The translations under genes were made by a program, and so were the position numbers. Shown here piece after piece: positions 23,111 through 34,101 of a DNA stretch of 64,000 bases. The stretch lies in assembly GCA_963971285.1 (NCBI GenBank), contig OZ020255.1, positions 16,264,931-16,328,930 of the forward strand. Reading direction: 5' to 3'. Positions within the stretch are counted from its first letter, which is position 1. Every line of letters starts with the position of its first letter. The DNA is from Astropecten irregularis. Its lineage: Eukaryota; Echinodermata; Asteroidea; Paxillosida; Astropectinidae. The notes beneath the pieces were generated by a model that was not told where the DNA came from, did not search any database, and worked only from the letters and a program-made list of their open reading frames with translations.

Positions 23111-24687
23111 AAAATGAAGAAAGTTTTGGAGAGATTTTTTGAGAGATGTGAAAATGGTGGTGAAGGCCGAGAAAAAGAAAGTTTTCCCGCGCGCTACACG
23201 CTTAATCTCCTATGTGATTGGTTGCCTCTGCGCGAGCTGCGCTAATGCCAAAACCATACTCCCTCCCCCTGGAGCCAAAGGGCGTTTTCTGGAGACAAGC
23301 ACCAGAAAACAGTATTATCACTACATACAGGGACTAACTGAAGTGCATCACTCAAAGAGTCAAATAAAGACCTGTACTGTATCTTGGATTTTACCAAAGA
23401 CAATTTTAGCCCCAGGGGCTCAAACTAGAGCTTAGTGTCTCAAGAGCGCCCACCAGCAGCTCCAGAGTCTCTGCAAAGGTAACAGCATCATCAGCAAGGT
23501 CAAAGTCAGTTTAATTGACATTGCCAAAAGATACTCCACAGCCTGAATATTCTACCATCCTCCCCATGGCCCAGTCAATACAAGTGTTGAAAATGTGGGA
23601 GCCTCAACCCTTCCTTGTCCAAAACCAGTCCTAACTGGGAAGAACTCGGAGATTGAACCCCCAGTACCCAAACCTTACACTCTCTGTACCTGAGTATAGT
23701 TTAACAGAAGAGTCATCTGAGTCTGTGGTACCCCGCAGAAACACAGAAGCCACCAAAGGGCACCTCTATCCAGAGTTGAACGCCTGCCTTGCAGAGATCA
23801 ATATACACGTACATGTAGGCTGCAAAGAACCTACTACGATACTCGCACATATGCGCTCCGAGAGTCCTGCAAGGCCAATGGTCAATTGTTGATCTCTTTT
23901 GAGTAAACCCAGACTGCCAGCTTCTATAGTACTAAATCCCCTAAATATGAATATTTGGTTTTGGAGAATTCTTTATGCACTGAGTAGGCCCCTAGATGCA
24001 GTGCTTATCCATCAGGGTCTATTGTAGCTGCAGTATTCTGAAGCCCAATAATTACTACTCCTGACAGATTACATAAACTATTATGCGACGACTGTTGCCC
24101 GAGACTCTTACTTCCATGATTTAGCATTTAGCAATGCATTAATACCTGTTTGCCTCTTTTCAGGCAACAGTCATCACATTATAGTAATTCCCAGGGGCAT
24201 TGCGTGCGTGTACAGAGTAGACTGGTCCCGTTCACTCCGTTGTATGTAAATCGAATGTAGACTGGACAGGTAGAGATCATTCTTATTCTTTATTATTATG
24301 GAAAAAGTCCCAGAATCCGTGACTTTTTTGTGCGTATGGAGATTTGGGCTGAAAATTGCTCATTTTTGTTTCAAGACATCCGAAATGATAATTACATTTC
24401 ATATCTTTTGAATGCCTCTTCACAACATCAGGAACACCAGGGTGAGTCATTATGCCACAGATCGCTGAATAACAGTCATTTTAGGGGTGGGGAATTTTGG
24501 ACTCAAGTACAATCAAGTAATTTTTAAACTACAAGTTCGGAAGTTCCTGTAGCCCTATATACGACAACAACATCAGGAGTAATATTGGGCTACAGTTACT
24601 GCATGCAGCTAGGTGATCGCAATATCCCACAACAGCGCAAAGCATCATGGGGAGGGAAAGGGCGCATCGCATGCGAGTCTAGTTTAG
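23111..24687. other. No gene recognised
   Basis: The first ~100 bases may be the 5' leader of the retroelement. The rest shows no convincing exon, tRNA or bounded repeat. The short frames here have no recognisable domains. Confidence 0.5.
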
Positions 24688-25105
24688 GGGTGCACCACAC
24701 TAAACAGTGTCCCATTTACCTTAGTGTGAAATCCCTCAACTTCACAGTTAAAAAAAACCCATGATCCAGAAGTTTCTCAGTTGTTGGTGCAATAGTGAAA
24801 ATGGTAGTGTGAACTCTCATCTAACCAATTCTTTTCAAATTTTGGTTGGGTAACCGATTGGATTTTTTGCTAATTGCCCCAAGAAAAAAAACATCCCCGA
24901 AATGTCCTTTTTCCGTAACCGACTTGCTACAAAGTTTCCATGAAGCAACCCTCCACGTTCAAGATAATGTAGGACCGGATTTTAAACCACAATATATTAA
25001 TTGCACGACCTCCCAAATTGCATATTTAAAAAACATTTCAGGGTACACACATTATGATAATCAGCTTGGCGCATTGACTTTTGAGCTATTTAGTGTGGTG
25101 CACCC
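24688..25105 (+). mobile_element. Non-autonomous DNA element with GGGTGCACC ends, copy 1
   Basis: This 418-bp element begins GGGTGCACCACACTAAA and ends with the reverse complement of that sequence. There is no coding capacity. Its interior matches two other copies at about 26.2 kb and 30.5 kb. No clear target duplication is visible, so the superfamily is not assigned. Confidence 0.8.
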
Positions 25106-26201
25106 TATAAGGGGAGTCAACTTTCAAAAACGGTTGTCCAATTAGGCTCAAAATTTAGAGTTTATGACACTGATCTTATATGTGAAAACAAAATTGAAAA
25201 ATATTATTGCGTTTGTCTACGGCACGGCTTAACGTGTTAGGTCGTTGACCCGTGGTGGCCATACAAACGTGCACATTCTCCATTATAATATTGTGTATGT
25301 ACACCCCACTCGCACCGGGTCCATATCCAGCAAAATTTCATTTACCACCTCATGGCTACCAGCAACCCAGGGGAAACACTGCACCCCATGCAATGCCATG
25401 GAAAGTCAGGCTCTGAATCCACATACATACATATATATGTATATGTACAGTGTACATTGTATTATTTCCTCACAAAGTTATTTTGTGCCTATTTTAGGAT
25501 GCAATGATGTTCAGGCCATTACAGATAATTTAATTAATCAAGGTGAGAGTGTCATTTCACATGGAAAAGTGGGGTAAGGTCAAGGTTGGCCTGTTGGGGT
25601 TGGGGAGAGTGGGGGGGGAGTTTCGGCTATTCCGCGGAATATTTATGCCCCTAGTTTCCGTATTGAGACAAATGATGAACTTTTATGGGATTAATCAATT
25701 GATGCATATTACATTTCACCAAATTTCGATGTCCTTCAGACTATCATTTCCCCTCTGAAAAGTGAGAAAGAGGCGATTAGGGTTGTCAACGTGTGGGCGG
25801 GGCTTGCTGGGGTTGGGTCTAGGTCTGAGGGCCTGGCTGGAGTTAGGGTTGGAATCAGAGGGATTTAGGGTTTAAAACTGGTGATAGGATTGAATTTTGG
25901 GGACTAGGGTTACAATTTAGGGGATTGGGTTGGAATTTCGGCCGGCTAGGGTTACAATTTTGGGTCTAATGGGGTTAAAAGGTGGGCCACCTTTGTCTAA
26001 ACAAAACCCGTAGGGTGTAGCTAGAAAAGACAATGTAAGTTGTTATACAAGGTTTATTAGGAATGATGTTTTCAGGAAATAATTAACAATCTAATGAGAA
26101 ACTTGGTCTTAAGGCTTCTTTCCATTCAACCTCTCATACATAACAGGGTGGTGGCGCTATCACAAAATGGCTACCAATGCGCTGCCATCTTGTGACCTAT
26201 A
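25106..26201. other. No gene recognised; G-rich stretch
   Basis: No gene is seen. At about 25,790-25,985 there is a degenerate G-rich stretch with several TTAGGG-like words at irregular spacing (GGATTTAGGG, CTAGGGTTACAATTT). The spacing is too uneven for a telomeric repeat. Confidence 0.5.
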
Positions 26202-26650
26202 GGGTGCACCACACTAAATAGTGTCCCATTGACCTTAGTGTGAAATCCCTCAACTTCACAGTTCAAAAAACCCAATCCAGAAGTTTCTCAGTTGTTGGTG
26301 CAATAGTGTAAATGGTAGTGTGAACTCTCATCTACCCAATTCTTTTCAATTTTTGGTTGGGTACCCGATTGGATTTTTTGCTAATTGCCCCAAGAAAAGA
26401 ACACCCCCGAAATGTCCTTTTTCCGTAACAGACTTGCTACGAGTTTTCATGAAGCAACTCTCCACGTTCAAGACAATGTAGGACCGGATTTTAAACCAAG
26501 ATATCTCTTAAAGTCTCCACAACAGGCTGAAGCACTGAACCCCAAGGTTGTCATAACCAGTCAAAATTACACAATATATTAATTGCATGACCCACCAAAT
26601 TGCATATTTAAAAAACATTTGAGGGTACGTGTTATGATAATCAGCTCAGC
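26202..26650 (+). mobile_element. Non-autonomous DNA element with GGGTGCACC ends, copy 2, right end lost
   Basis: The left end and interior match copy 1. The match stops after ATAATCAGCTC, where a GC-rich sequence begins (about 26,655-26,730, including GGCGCCCCCGCGCGG). It contains a ~60-bp interior segment, including a CACAACAGGCTGAAGCACTG stretch, that is missing from copy 1. Confidence 0.75.
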
Positions 26651-26991
26651 GCATAGTCTTGGTTCCAAGACCTTCGTTGTTGCTTCCCGCAGCCCATAGG
26701 GCGCCCCCGCGCGGCGGATATGGGAGAACTCTGTCAGACTTTTGGATTGTCACAAAGGTCTTGGATATTTTGTAAAGCGTGGTTTAACTTTTTCTTTACT
26801 TTTCGTCGAATCTCCCCTGATTTCCAAGGGAGCCAATCAGCGAGCCAGATTCAGCTCACATCATGAATTATTCATATCAGACAAACATTGTTGACCGTAG
26901 GCGTATTTACGTACGTTCGATGGCCTGGGGCCTATATGTTACGATGCATATCATGCAATATATTTTGTAAACTTTTCGGGGAAAGATTTAA

Positions 26992-27331
26992 AAGGCATTG
27001 CATACGTTTGGTAATGACTCTGAAAATTTATGGCAATAAAAACTTACTTGGTGAGAAGTACAGCTGCTTTGGATAGTAAAATGCATATTGAGAAACTTTC
27101 AATTCGAAGTACCATCGTTATGGAAAAATATGTCACTTTTTATCTTCAAAAATTGCTATTGACTAACTGTTCTCTGGCGTGAAATAACCGCTCTAGTTTG
27201 TCGCCAAAATCTCAAAAACGCTACCACCTTTTGAATTGAAACTTTCACAGGTTAGTTTTATGGTATATATATTCAATTATATTGGTTTGAAACAAACAGT
27301 AGGCTCAAATTACCAAACGTATGAAATCCCT
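26992..27331. mobile_element. TTAA-flanked MITE with CATACGTTTGGTAAT ends
   Basis: This 340-bp element has inverted ends sharing CATACGTTTGGTAAT and is flanked on both sides by TTAA (26,988-26,991 and 27,332-27,335). TTAA duplications are typical of piggyBac-type transposition, but the ends lack the usual CC start, so the superfamily is tentative. Confidence 0.65.
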
Positions 27332-27335
27332 TTAA

Positions 27336-28261
27336 CTTGGCAGTGCATATTCTATGTCGTCTAGCTCGACGACAAGCTAGCGACCGTCAGTCGCACTGTC
27401 GGCATGATGACCTCCGTCGACTCGGTTATATGCGTTAATTATTTTGTAAAAAGCAGTTAATTTCTTGCAAAAACTACATTTCACTTAGATCTAAATCCTA
27501 GGAAAAAATACCATTAGTCCAAGAGTTTTCAATGACCACAAATTAACAACCCCAAGAGGTAGAAACGATATAATTTGTGCAACACCTGCCACCCACAAGT
27601 GAAACATGGTGGAAGGAAAACAGAAGTCCTACAAAACATGTGATTTAAATTAAATGATTTTGTATCGTTTAAATGATTTTGTATCGTTAGAAATGTTAAT
27701 GTCACATGTTCATTTTTTAATAACGCTTCAATTTTCTCGATTCAATTTCGTATTCGCAAAATCATTTCGTATCGTTGAAATGATTTTGTATCATTGAAAT
27801 GATTACGTCATGTTGTATCGTTGGAAACGGACGCCATCTCAAAAAACTATGGGCAAAGTGCGCGTCACAGTGCGCGAAGCGCGCGTGCCGCACGTAAACA
27901 ATTGATTTTATTTCAAAATCTCGCAAAGATTCTAAAAGAGGCCAGTTGCACACGTAATCTCGCGCTAGTTCCCTCTCATAAAATCAAGATGAAATTTTAA
28001 ACACAAAAGTTTTCATTAAAACTTTTGATTATTTGAGAAAAGTTAAATTACTGTGCAATGGTGCGTGTGGTATACTGAATGCTCCAATGGGTTTAAAGTG
28101 GATATCAATTCGTTTTCATCTAGAATTTCCCTTTTGAAGAAATCCTTCCTAATCAATCGTGCGTTAAAGTAACTTTTTTTGCCCATAGTTTTGCAATAGT
28201 CGGGTGCCGTCACAATTACGGTACCCCGCCATGCATTTGAACATGGCAGCCTGCACTGTGC
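27336..28261. other. No gene recognised; short degenerate repeats
   Basis: Several copies of AAATGATTTTGTATCGTT-like sequence lie at about 27,652-27,820. No exon, RNA gene or bounded element is recognised. Confidence 0.5.
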
Positions 28262-29220
28262 TCATGAATTAGTCCGAGTAACTTGGACCCTAAAAATCGC
28301 CTTTTTTAACATTTGGACATGGTCTGGCAATAGTAGGGTCCAAGTACCTTGTTTGCATTTTGGTTGCAAGAGCTCCATTTTGCAATGTTTTGCCTCTACC
28401 CTGAGTCAAAATCCTGTGATTTCACCTTCAAAACGATCCTAAAAAAAAAAGTAAAATGTCTCATGCGGCCAGCTATGGACCACGGGAGAATTGGAGATTC
28501 CAATAATGACAAGGTTTACTCACATTTTTTAAAGAAAAGATCATATTTTCCCTAATTTTTTCCGGGTACCAGTGTTCAATTTGAAAAACCAAGATGGCCG
28601 ACCCAACGGACACTGTGCTCATTTTATAGGAAGTCTCTGTGCCCATTTTTAGGGGAAAAATTATCTTTTCTTCAGAAAATGTGAGTAAACCTTATTATTG
28701 GAATCTCCAATTCTTCCTTGGTCCATAGCTGGCCGCATGAGACATTTTGGGATCGTTTTGGAGGTGAAATCACAGGATTTTGACTCAGGGTAGAGGCAAA
28801 ACATTACAAAATGGAGCTCTTGCAACCAAAATGCAAACCAGGTACTTGGACCCTACTATCGCCAGACCATGTCCAAATGTTAAAAAAGGCGATTTTTAGG
28901 GTCCAAGTTACTCGGACTACTCATGAATAGGAGGTCTGTGCCCATCTTTAGGGAAAAAATGATCTTTTCTTCAAAAAATGTGAGTAAACCTTGCCATTAT
29001 TGGAATCTCCAATTCTCCCTTGGTCCATAGCTGGTCGCATGAGACATTTTAGGATCGTTTTGGAGGTGAAATCACAGGATTTTGACTCAGAGTAGAGGCA
29101 AAAAGGAGCTCTTGCCACTCAAATGCAAACAAGGTACTTGGACCCTACTATCGCCAGCCCATGTCCAAATTTTAAAAAAGGCGATTTTTAAGGTCCAAGT
29201 TACACGGACTACATTTGAAT
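28262..29220. repeat. Fold-back element with a third arm
   Basis: The arm at about 28,262-28,556 and the arm at about 28,649-28,927 are inverted copies of each other, separated by ~90 bases. A third arm at about 28,945-29,220 repeats the second in direct orientation. Shared landmarks are GAGTAACTTGGACCCTAAAA, GACTCAGGGTAGAGGCAAAA and CTCATGCGGCCAGCTATGG, or their complements. There is no coding capacity. A palindrome GCGCCCTTTAAAAGGGCGC lies just outside, at about 29,267. Confidence 0.85.
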
Positions 29221-30453
29221 AGGGCGCTGTCGGTCTAGGGGGTTATTTATGTCTGTGGTTGATGCGCCCTTTAAAAGGGCGCCCCCCCCGTTGAAATATT
29301 AAATCAATCAACAATACTCAATAGGGTCTACGTCTGAGAAGGGCAAGCCTAATTTGCATATCACCTAAATATGTTGACCAGTTGTGATCAAGGTGATGTC
29401 CTCTTGAATATTATAGGTTAAATTTGAGGAAACGGGGCAGGGATTTGACTTTTGAGGGAAATTGCAGCATAGGGGTCTCGGTCTGAAATTATGAAAATAA
29501 TCCTTGTGGACTAATGGCGGTAGGCCGAAGACCATAATGCACACGTGCCACTAACCCAAACGACAGAATATGATGAACTAAAAAAGGAAAGTAACCTGTC
29601 TGCTTACCATGCTTACTGGTTGGGCATATATGGAGGAAGAAGTCCACAGGAGCTGGACCATGGAAGGGAAGTACATGTAGGCCTACTACTGAATGCCGCC
29701 TGAAGTAAACCATGTCCAAGGCCAGTAGGCCAAAATCGTCTTCGATCATGGCGGGCCGCACACCATCCGGTCCGTACACTGGTCCATTGTGTGACTAACA
29801 ATACATCACTATTCACAGTCCATGTGGTGTATGCCATGCCCGGCATGTGCCATGTGTGTGGTGCATAGGCCTAACGTTAGTGCCTGGAACCATGCTGGAA
29901 CTGAGGTCCAAGTTCAGCATTTTCAATCGGCGATCTGGCGCTAAATTCTCCACGGACACCAAAAATGTATGCAGCAATGATGATGAATGTCGTGTAAGGA
30001 CACGAAAGAAGTGTTCGAGTGACAGTAATCATGCCTGGCTATCCGGGGATTATTTGACATTTCAACGTGCCGATCCGACATGACGTTTAGACATTACTTA
30101 CACTATAATTATAAACAGTAACAGTTCAGTTAGGCCTACAGTCCAATTTTCACAGACTTGACGCGGGAAACTGAGAGCTGCACGGACGAATTCTTCTTTA
30201 CTCTAATGCAAATTGTCGCTGCCTTGTCCAGGATCCTCATTGTAATGTGATGAGATTTATTTCTTACGTCACGGTAAATACAAAAAAGCTGATTTAACTT
30301 TGAATGAAGTTTAAATGTCCGCAATCCATTCCCAGCTGATGGTGAAATGAATCTGGGTACGGTACGGTACGCTGATTAAGTGTGCGTGTACGTGTACGTG
30401 TGTATGACAATTTGACTTGAGGGCGCTATTTTCCTTTCTGAATGTTTGAAGAA
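29221..30453. other. No gene recognised
   Basis: Several short frames on both strands have no recognisable domain or splice context. There is no obvious repeat apart from the palindrome near 29,267-29,285. Confidence 0.45.
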
Positions 30454-30942
30454 GCACCACATCACACTAAATAGCTCAAAAATCAAGGCGCCGAGCTGAT
30501 TATCATAATGTGTGTACCCTGAAATGTTTTTTAAATATGCAATTTGGGGGTCGTGCAATTTATATATTGTGTAATTTTGACTGGTTATGACAACCTGGGG
30601 GTTCAGTGCTTCAGCCTGTTGTGGAGACTTGAGATATTTTGGTTTAAAATCCGGTCCTACATTGTCTTGAACGTGGAGGGTTGCTTCATGAAAACTCGTA
30701 GCAAGTCGGTTACGGAAAAAGGAAATTTCGGAGGTGTTTTTTTCTTGGGGCAAAAATCCAATCGGTTACCCAACCAAAGTGAAAAGAATTGGGTAGTTGA
30801 GAGTTCACACAACCATATACACTATTGCACCAACAACCGGGAAACTTCTGGATGGGTTTTTTTTTAACTGTGAAGTTGAGGGATTTTACACTAAAGGTCA
30901 ATGGGAGCATGGGAGTTTATTTAGTGTGCATGTGGTGCACCC
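30454..30942 (-). mobile_element. Non-autonomous DNA element with GGGTGCACC ends, copy 3
   Basis: A minus-strand copy of the element at 24.7 kb. Both ends have four extra bases within the terminal repeat (GGTGCACCACATGCACAC-type), and the left end is slightly eroded. It retains the interior segment present in copy 2 and absent from copy 1. Confidence 0.78.
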
Positions 30943-31529
30943 TGAAAGGCCTATCTCACACGCAATATTAACCGTGATCGTCACGTCAATCAAAACATGC
31001 TGTTTTGATTAGAAAACGAATGATCCTACAGATAAGTCGGTTAAACATTATTCCTTTCTTGACAAAACATTCCAAGTCAAAGATAGGTCCATGAATAATG
31101 TATACAGAATTAAGGGCCTTTGCCATAAAGCTGCTCGATAGCCAGATTTTCTATTAAATTGATTTATGTTTCTATTATCTCATCCAATTACAGCAATACA
31201 ATGCCAAGTAAACAGAGAACACATTTTTTACACAAAATCTGTCATAATTCAAAAGCATGTGAAGTATTTTCGCCCAACTTAAGTTGCTGAAATGCTGAAT
31301 GAAACAGTCATTTTAAAACAATACGTTAGTTTCCCAACTGGTTTATTATCCCTAAAAAGTCATTTTTAAAGTTTTACCATACAAGCGCTATAATAGGGCC
31401 AGCTCAAGTGTCGACCTGTCTCACCACCGATAACATTTATATATATTTATAAGTTGATGGAAATGTCCCCATGCAATCCCAGCTGACGGGCTGTGAAATA
31501 CATCTGGATACGAATGATGTTGGTGCATC

Positions 31530-31954
31530 AGGGCGCCCCTTTTTATAACTTTGATTCTCATTTCTTTTTCACCTTGAGGGAGGGTCGGTCGGTCGAAAAA
31601 AAAAAGAGAAAAATTTGGTGGAAAAAAAAACCTGGCTGAATACACAAAAACCTAAAGAAAATTATGTTCATTGTATTCACTGTAATCGCGTTTGAATATT
31701 TTTGTATTATTTCAGTGATAAAAAGTATAAAAATTGGAGGTCTATTGGCAAAATGAAAAAAAAAGAATACCCAGATTTTTTTGGAGACAAATTTTGTGTC
31801 CAGAAATTCTGGGAATTCTTTTGTTTTCATATTTTTTTATATTATGGCATTCTGACAGGGTCGGTGGCAAAATAAAGGTTTTTTTTTCTTCAGTCGGAGC
31901 ACAAAATATGGGTCGGTCGGAAATGAGAACCGCGGAATTAAAAATGGGCGCCCT
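31530..31954. mobile_element. Non-autonomous DNA element with AGGGCGCCC ends
   Basis: The ends are inverted copies, AGGGCGCCC followed by CTTTTTA or ATTTTTA, with a second inverted match TTCTCATTTC about 25 bases in. The interior has GGTCGGTCGG on both sides and many A/T runs. No target duplication was found. Confidence 0.6.
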
Positions 31955-32017
31955 AAGCAAGGTAATTGGCCTCAATTCTCATGACGAGGACGCCCACAGT
32001 ATTTCCATCGTAATTTT

Positions 32018-32208
32018 TTTACCTTAAAAGATCAAAATTGTTTTTGGTCGTTGGTTTGACTCTTTCCTGGATAAACACAGCATTTCACGCAGAAAAATCT
32101 TTACGGTATGTTTTTACCATCACCATCTTTATACCCTGTAAGTAATAGGTAAATCTGTGAAGATTTCTGTTTCAGTATGCTACCAAAGTATGATAGTACC
32201 TTTATTAG
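32018..32208 (+). repeat. TTAA-family MITE fragment (TACCATCACCATC family)
   Basis: Matches the right half of the full element at 48,725-49,100: ATCAAAATTGTTTTTGG, ACCATCACCATC, GTAAATCTGTGAAGATTTCT and an ACCAAAGTATGATAGTACCT end. The left half is missing. Confidence 0.75.
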
Positions 32209-32495
32209 GAGACAGCTTGCCTTTTTAAGCCCTAGTCGGACCGTTACTGGCTGCAGATACTCTGCAAGTTACGTCAGTATTCTGCCTGTTAAATTTAGCG
32301 CCAATTTTCTACGCTAGCCGAGTAAGCAATAGATCCTTCGATACGTATGCAACACCCATGCGCACAATTGAAAATTGAAATAAGATCTTATAAATACAGA
32401 ACATTTCGCTTCCATAAGCGCTAATTCTACGCTCAGAGAAACAACATAAAAATTGTATTTCATTCTTTATTCCCACCATGGCACACATTAATTAA

Positions 32496-32853
32496 AGGGA
32501 TGGTACAGAACTGGTTTTTGCGACAAAAACAGTGAAAGCACATTATGTAATCCATCATATACCTTAACTGACAAACCTGAAGAAGTTTGAGGTCAATCAG
32601 CCATCTGGGTCACGAGAAAATAGTGAAAACCCGTGTACAGAGAACTGTACACATTTCAACGAATGAATAAAACGCTTCGAAGCGATTTATTCCAATCGGA
32701 AAATAGTTTCATTTATTTCTCAACGAATATGGCATTTCAAACAAAAACATTTCATGGGATTTTTTCTCCTATCATCACCATTATACTGTGTAAGTTTTAT
32801 GTGAATCCGTGATAATGAAGTGTTTTTGGTCTTACCAATTCTGTACCATCCCT
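32496..32853 (+). mobile_element. TTAA-flanked MITE with AGGGATGGTACAGAA ends
   Basis: This 358-bp element has inverted ends AGGGATGGTACAGAACTGGT and AGGGATGGTACAGAATTGGT, flanked exactly by TTAA at 32,492-32,495 and 32,854-32,857. An interior block (ATCATCACCATTATACTGTG) is related to the ACCATCACCATC block of the element at 48.7 kb, so the two are relatives. Confidence 0.85.
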
Positions 32854-33394
32854 TTAACAATCTTTATTCTTATTCTATACTTTACCAATACCTATCCAAT
32901 TGTACAATTAATTTATGCGCAAGTTATTGTCACATATATATTGGCACCTGTTTTTACATTTACATCAAAGAGTAAATACATTTGCATAGGAAAAAATATA
33001 TAAACCCATTAGATGGGAGCACATACACAATTATTCTTAATAATAAACTTTTGTGTTCCTGTTTTTAATAGTTAAGTTATTCAGTGCATTATGCACAAGA
33101 CCGCACACACACATATTGTTTAATCAATGCTTTTGCATGATGCAAATTATGCTATATAGTACTGCAAGATATACAAAATAATGCTCCATCACCCAAACAG
33201 CGAACAAATAAACAAGCAAACACCCCAACAAACAAACAAACAAACACACAAAAGGCAATCAATTCATATTTAAAGTGAGTCAAAAGTGGATGCTCACATT
33301 TCTAGTTTATCAGAGTCATTAGCAGAGTATGACGGAGGGACTCACCGCATATGTGGCTAGTCCTGTCACCGTTAATATCAGTTGTTCTCCGAGC

Positions 33395-33531
33395 AATGGG
33401 AGACCTTTGAGAACCGGTCTTCAAGTCAACAGCGCACGCGCACGCGCACGAGCAAAGCAATGCGCGCATGCTCACAATTTGCTTGCCCGTGCACTGTTGA
33501 CTTGAACACCGGTTCTCAAAAGTCTCCCATT
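33395..33531. repeat. 137-bp near-palindrome
   Basis: Two ~45-bp arms, starting AATGGGAGAC and ending AGTCTCCCATT, share GAGAACCGGT, CAAGTCAACAG and GCACG in inverse, around a CG-rich middle with (CGCACG) repeats. It could form a strong hairpin. It lies just past the 3' end of the GALNT gene. Confidence 0.8.
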
Positions 33532-33957
33532 ATGGCCCCAGTTTACTCTGCATGCCAGGCTGAATCAAATGCCACAAGATTCAAAGCATGCCATTGGAAT
33601 CCATCATTTCCGCAGCAACTGGATTATTCAATTTGGTCATGATGGCCAACTGATACCACAGAAGTACATAGTTTGTACCAATATTTTCAAATTTATAAGT
33701 AAAAGTGGAAGTAAAATGACAAATGTGGGCAGCAAATATCAAGGTTTTGTAGTTGGCTCTCGACCGAATCCAGAGACTTTTCAACCATCTTCTCAAAATT
33801 GTCTTCACCTTCTTGAGCAAGACACATTTTAGATTTCCTGGCAGCTTCTATTAAACCTCATCTTCAAGACATATAATAATACGTCCGAGGCAAATCGTCT
33901 TTGATAGAGAATCTTCAATTCTCCACTATGTAGTTCCTTTACGGTTTTATACTGTCA

Positions 33958-34101
33958 TCAGCTTTTCTTTTGCTTTTTGTAATGAGCAAACTCCCAAGAT
34001 TCAGTCGGCCTGTCTGTGCAGACGTTGATGACAAGGACTTTAGTCTGGAGTCCCGCGATATCCAAGCACATTCCACTCTCTCTGTGAACCAAGTGACCAG
34101 G
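33958..34101 (-). CDS. GALNT last exon: third ricin-type repeat and stop
   Basis: Encodes [20 protein letters not shown] through [11 protein letters not shown] and a TGA stop, the gamma repeat with CLD and the ESWEF cap. It enters in phase 0 from TTTTCCTAG. A longer frame on the same strand is a shadow; only this frame continues the lectin domain. Confidence 0.88.
   Translation of the reverse strand, partial: PGHLVHRESGMCLDIAGLQTKVLVINVCTDRPTESWEFAHYKKQKKS

Noticed and set aside
25790..25985. Interstitial telomere repeat
   Set aside because: TTAGGG-like words are few, irregularly spaced and interrupted, with no tandem run.
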